DNA from: Phormidesmis priestleyi | Lineage (GTDB): Bacteria > Cyanobacteriota > Cyanobacteriia > Phormidesmidales > Phormidesmidaceae | Direction: 5' to 3' | Assembly: GCA_003242115.1 (NCBI GenBank) | Contig: QBMP01000006.1 | Coordinates: forward strand, 35,159-41,109 | DNA: 5,951 bases | Shown: positions 5,892-5,951 of the stretch, in pieces | Numbering within the stretch: position 1 is the first letter of the stretch | Layout: each line of letters starts with the position of its first letter | Notes under the pieces: model-generated | Seen by the model: the letters and a program-made list of their open reading frames with translations, nothing else | Databases searched by the model: none | Told to the model about the DNA's origin: nothing | Translations under genes and position numbers: made by a program

Positions 5892-5951
5892 CGACAACTC
5901 AAACTACGAAGACTAAAGAAATTAAACCTAAAGATAGAGACGCGGTAATTC
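5888..5951 (+). CDS. Start of ATP-binding protein gene, BREX-type ATPase-like (Shango SngB-like), 3'-truncated by window
   Basis: An open frame starts at the ATG at 5888, inside the stop codon of the preceding gene (ATGA, 4-nt overlap), and runs off the window after 21 complete codons. After a Thr/Lys-rich start it reads IKPKDRDAVI, which resembles the conserved N-terminal P(R/K)DRDA(V/I) segment I recall from the DUF2791/BREX-type ATP-binding proteins encoded beside TerB_N proteins. The Walker motifs would lie downstream and cannot be seen. No Shine-Dalgarno is evident, so translation is probably coupled to the upstream gene. The identification rests on about ten residues plus gene order; that a gene starts here is well supported by the overlap. 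Confidence 0.65.
   Translation, partial: MTTTQTTKTKEIKPKDRDAVI

Noticed and set aside
5519..5902. 127-codon minus-strand open frame opposite TerB_C copy B
   Set aside because: It is antisense to a conserved coding domain, its protein is Ser-rich without recognisable features, and copy A has no equivalent frame of that length.

Overview
The window looks like cyanobacterial chromosomal DNA. The octamer GCGATCGC (HIP1, over-represented in many cyanobacteria) occurs five times in the first 3.7 kb, and the protein families fit that origin. The genus cannot be told from the sequence. All genes lie on the + strand with short or no gaps and no visible terminator, so they read like one transcription unit or one tightly packed cluster.

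Layout: (1) 1-2076 is the C-terminal 691 residues of a UvrD/RecB/AddA-type helicase fused to a PD-(D/E)XK nuclease with an Fe-S cysteine set; its 5' part lies outside the window. (2) 2158-4491 is a 777-residue protein with the TerB_N - TerB - TerB_C architecture. (3) 4569-5891 is a 440-residue fusion of a very regular 47-repeat pentapeptide solenoid with a second TerB_C domain. (4) From 5888, overlapping the previous stop as ATGA, a fourth gene begins; its first 21 codons resemble the N-terminus of the ATP-binding proteins (BREX-type, DUF2791-like) that accompany TerB_N/TerB_C proteins.

A TerB-domain protein followed by such an ATPase, and then usually a helicase, is the core of the anti-phage system known as Shango. 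The main point of interest is that the TerB protein and the ATPase are separated by an extra gene. Its last 191 bp match the last 191 bp of the TerB gene at 175 of 191 positions without gaps, and the ATGA stop/start junction is present at the end of both genes. The simplest reading is that the TerB_C-coding end of the TerB gene, with the overlapping start of the ATPase gene, was duplicated and the new copy joined to a pentapeptide solenoid. The operon then has two proteins with different front ends and the same C-terminal module, which suggests that TerB_C is a docking module for the ATPase or helicase and that the solenoid is an alternative sensor, effector or DNA-mimic. The architecture and duplication are read from the sequence; the defence role and docking idea are inference.
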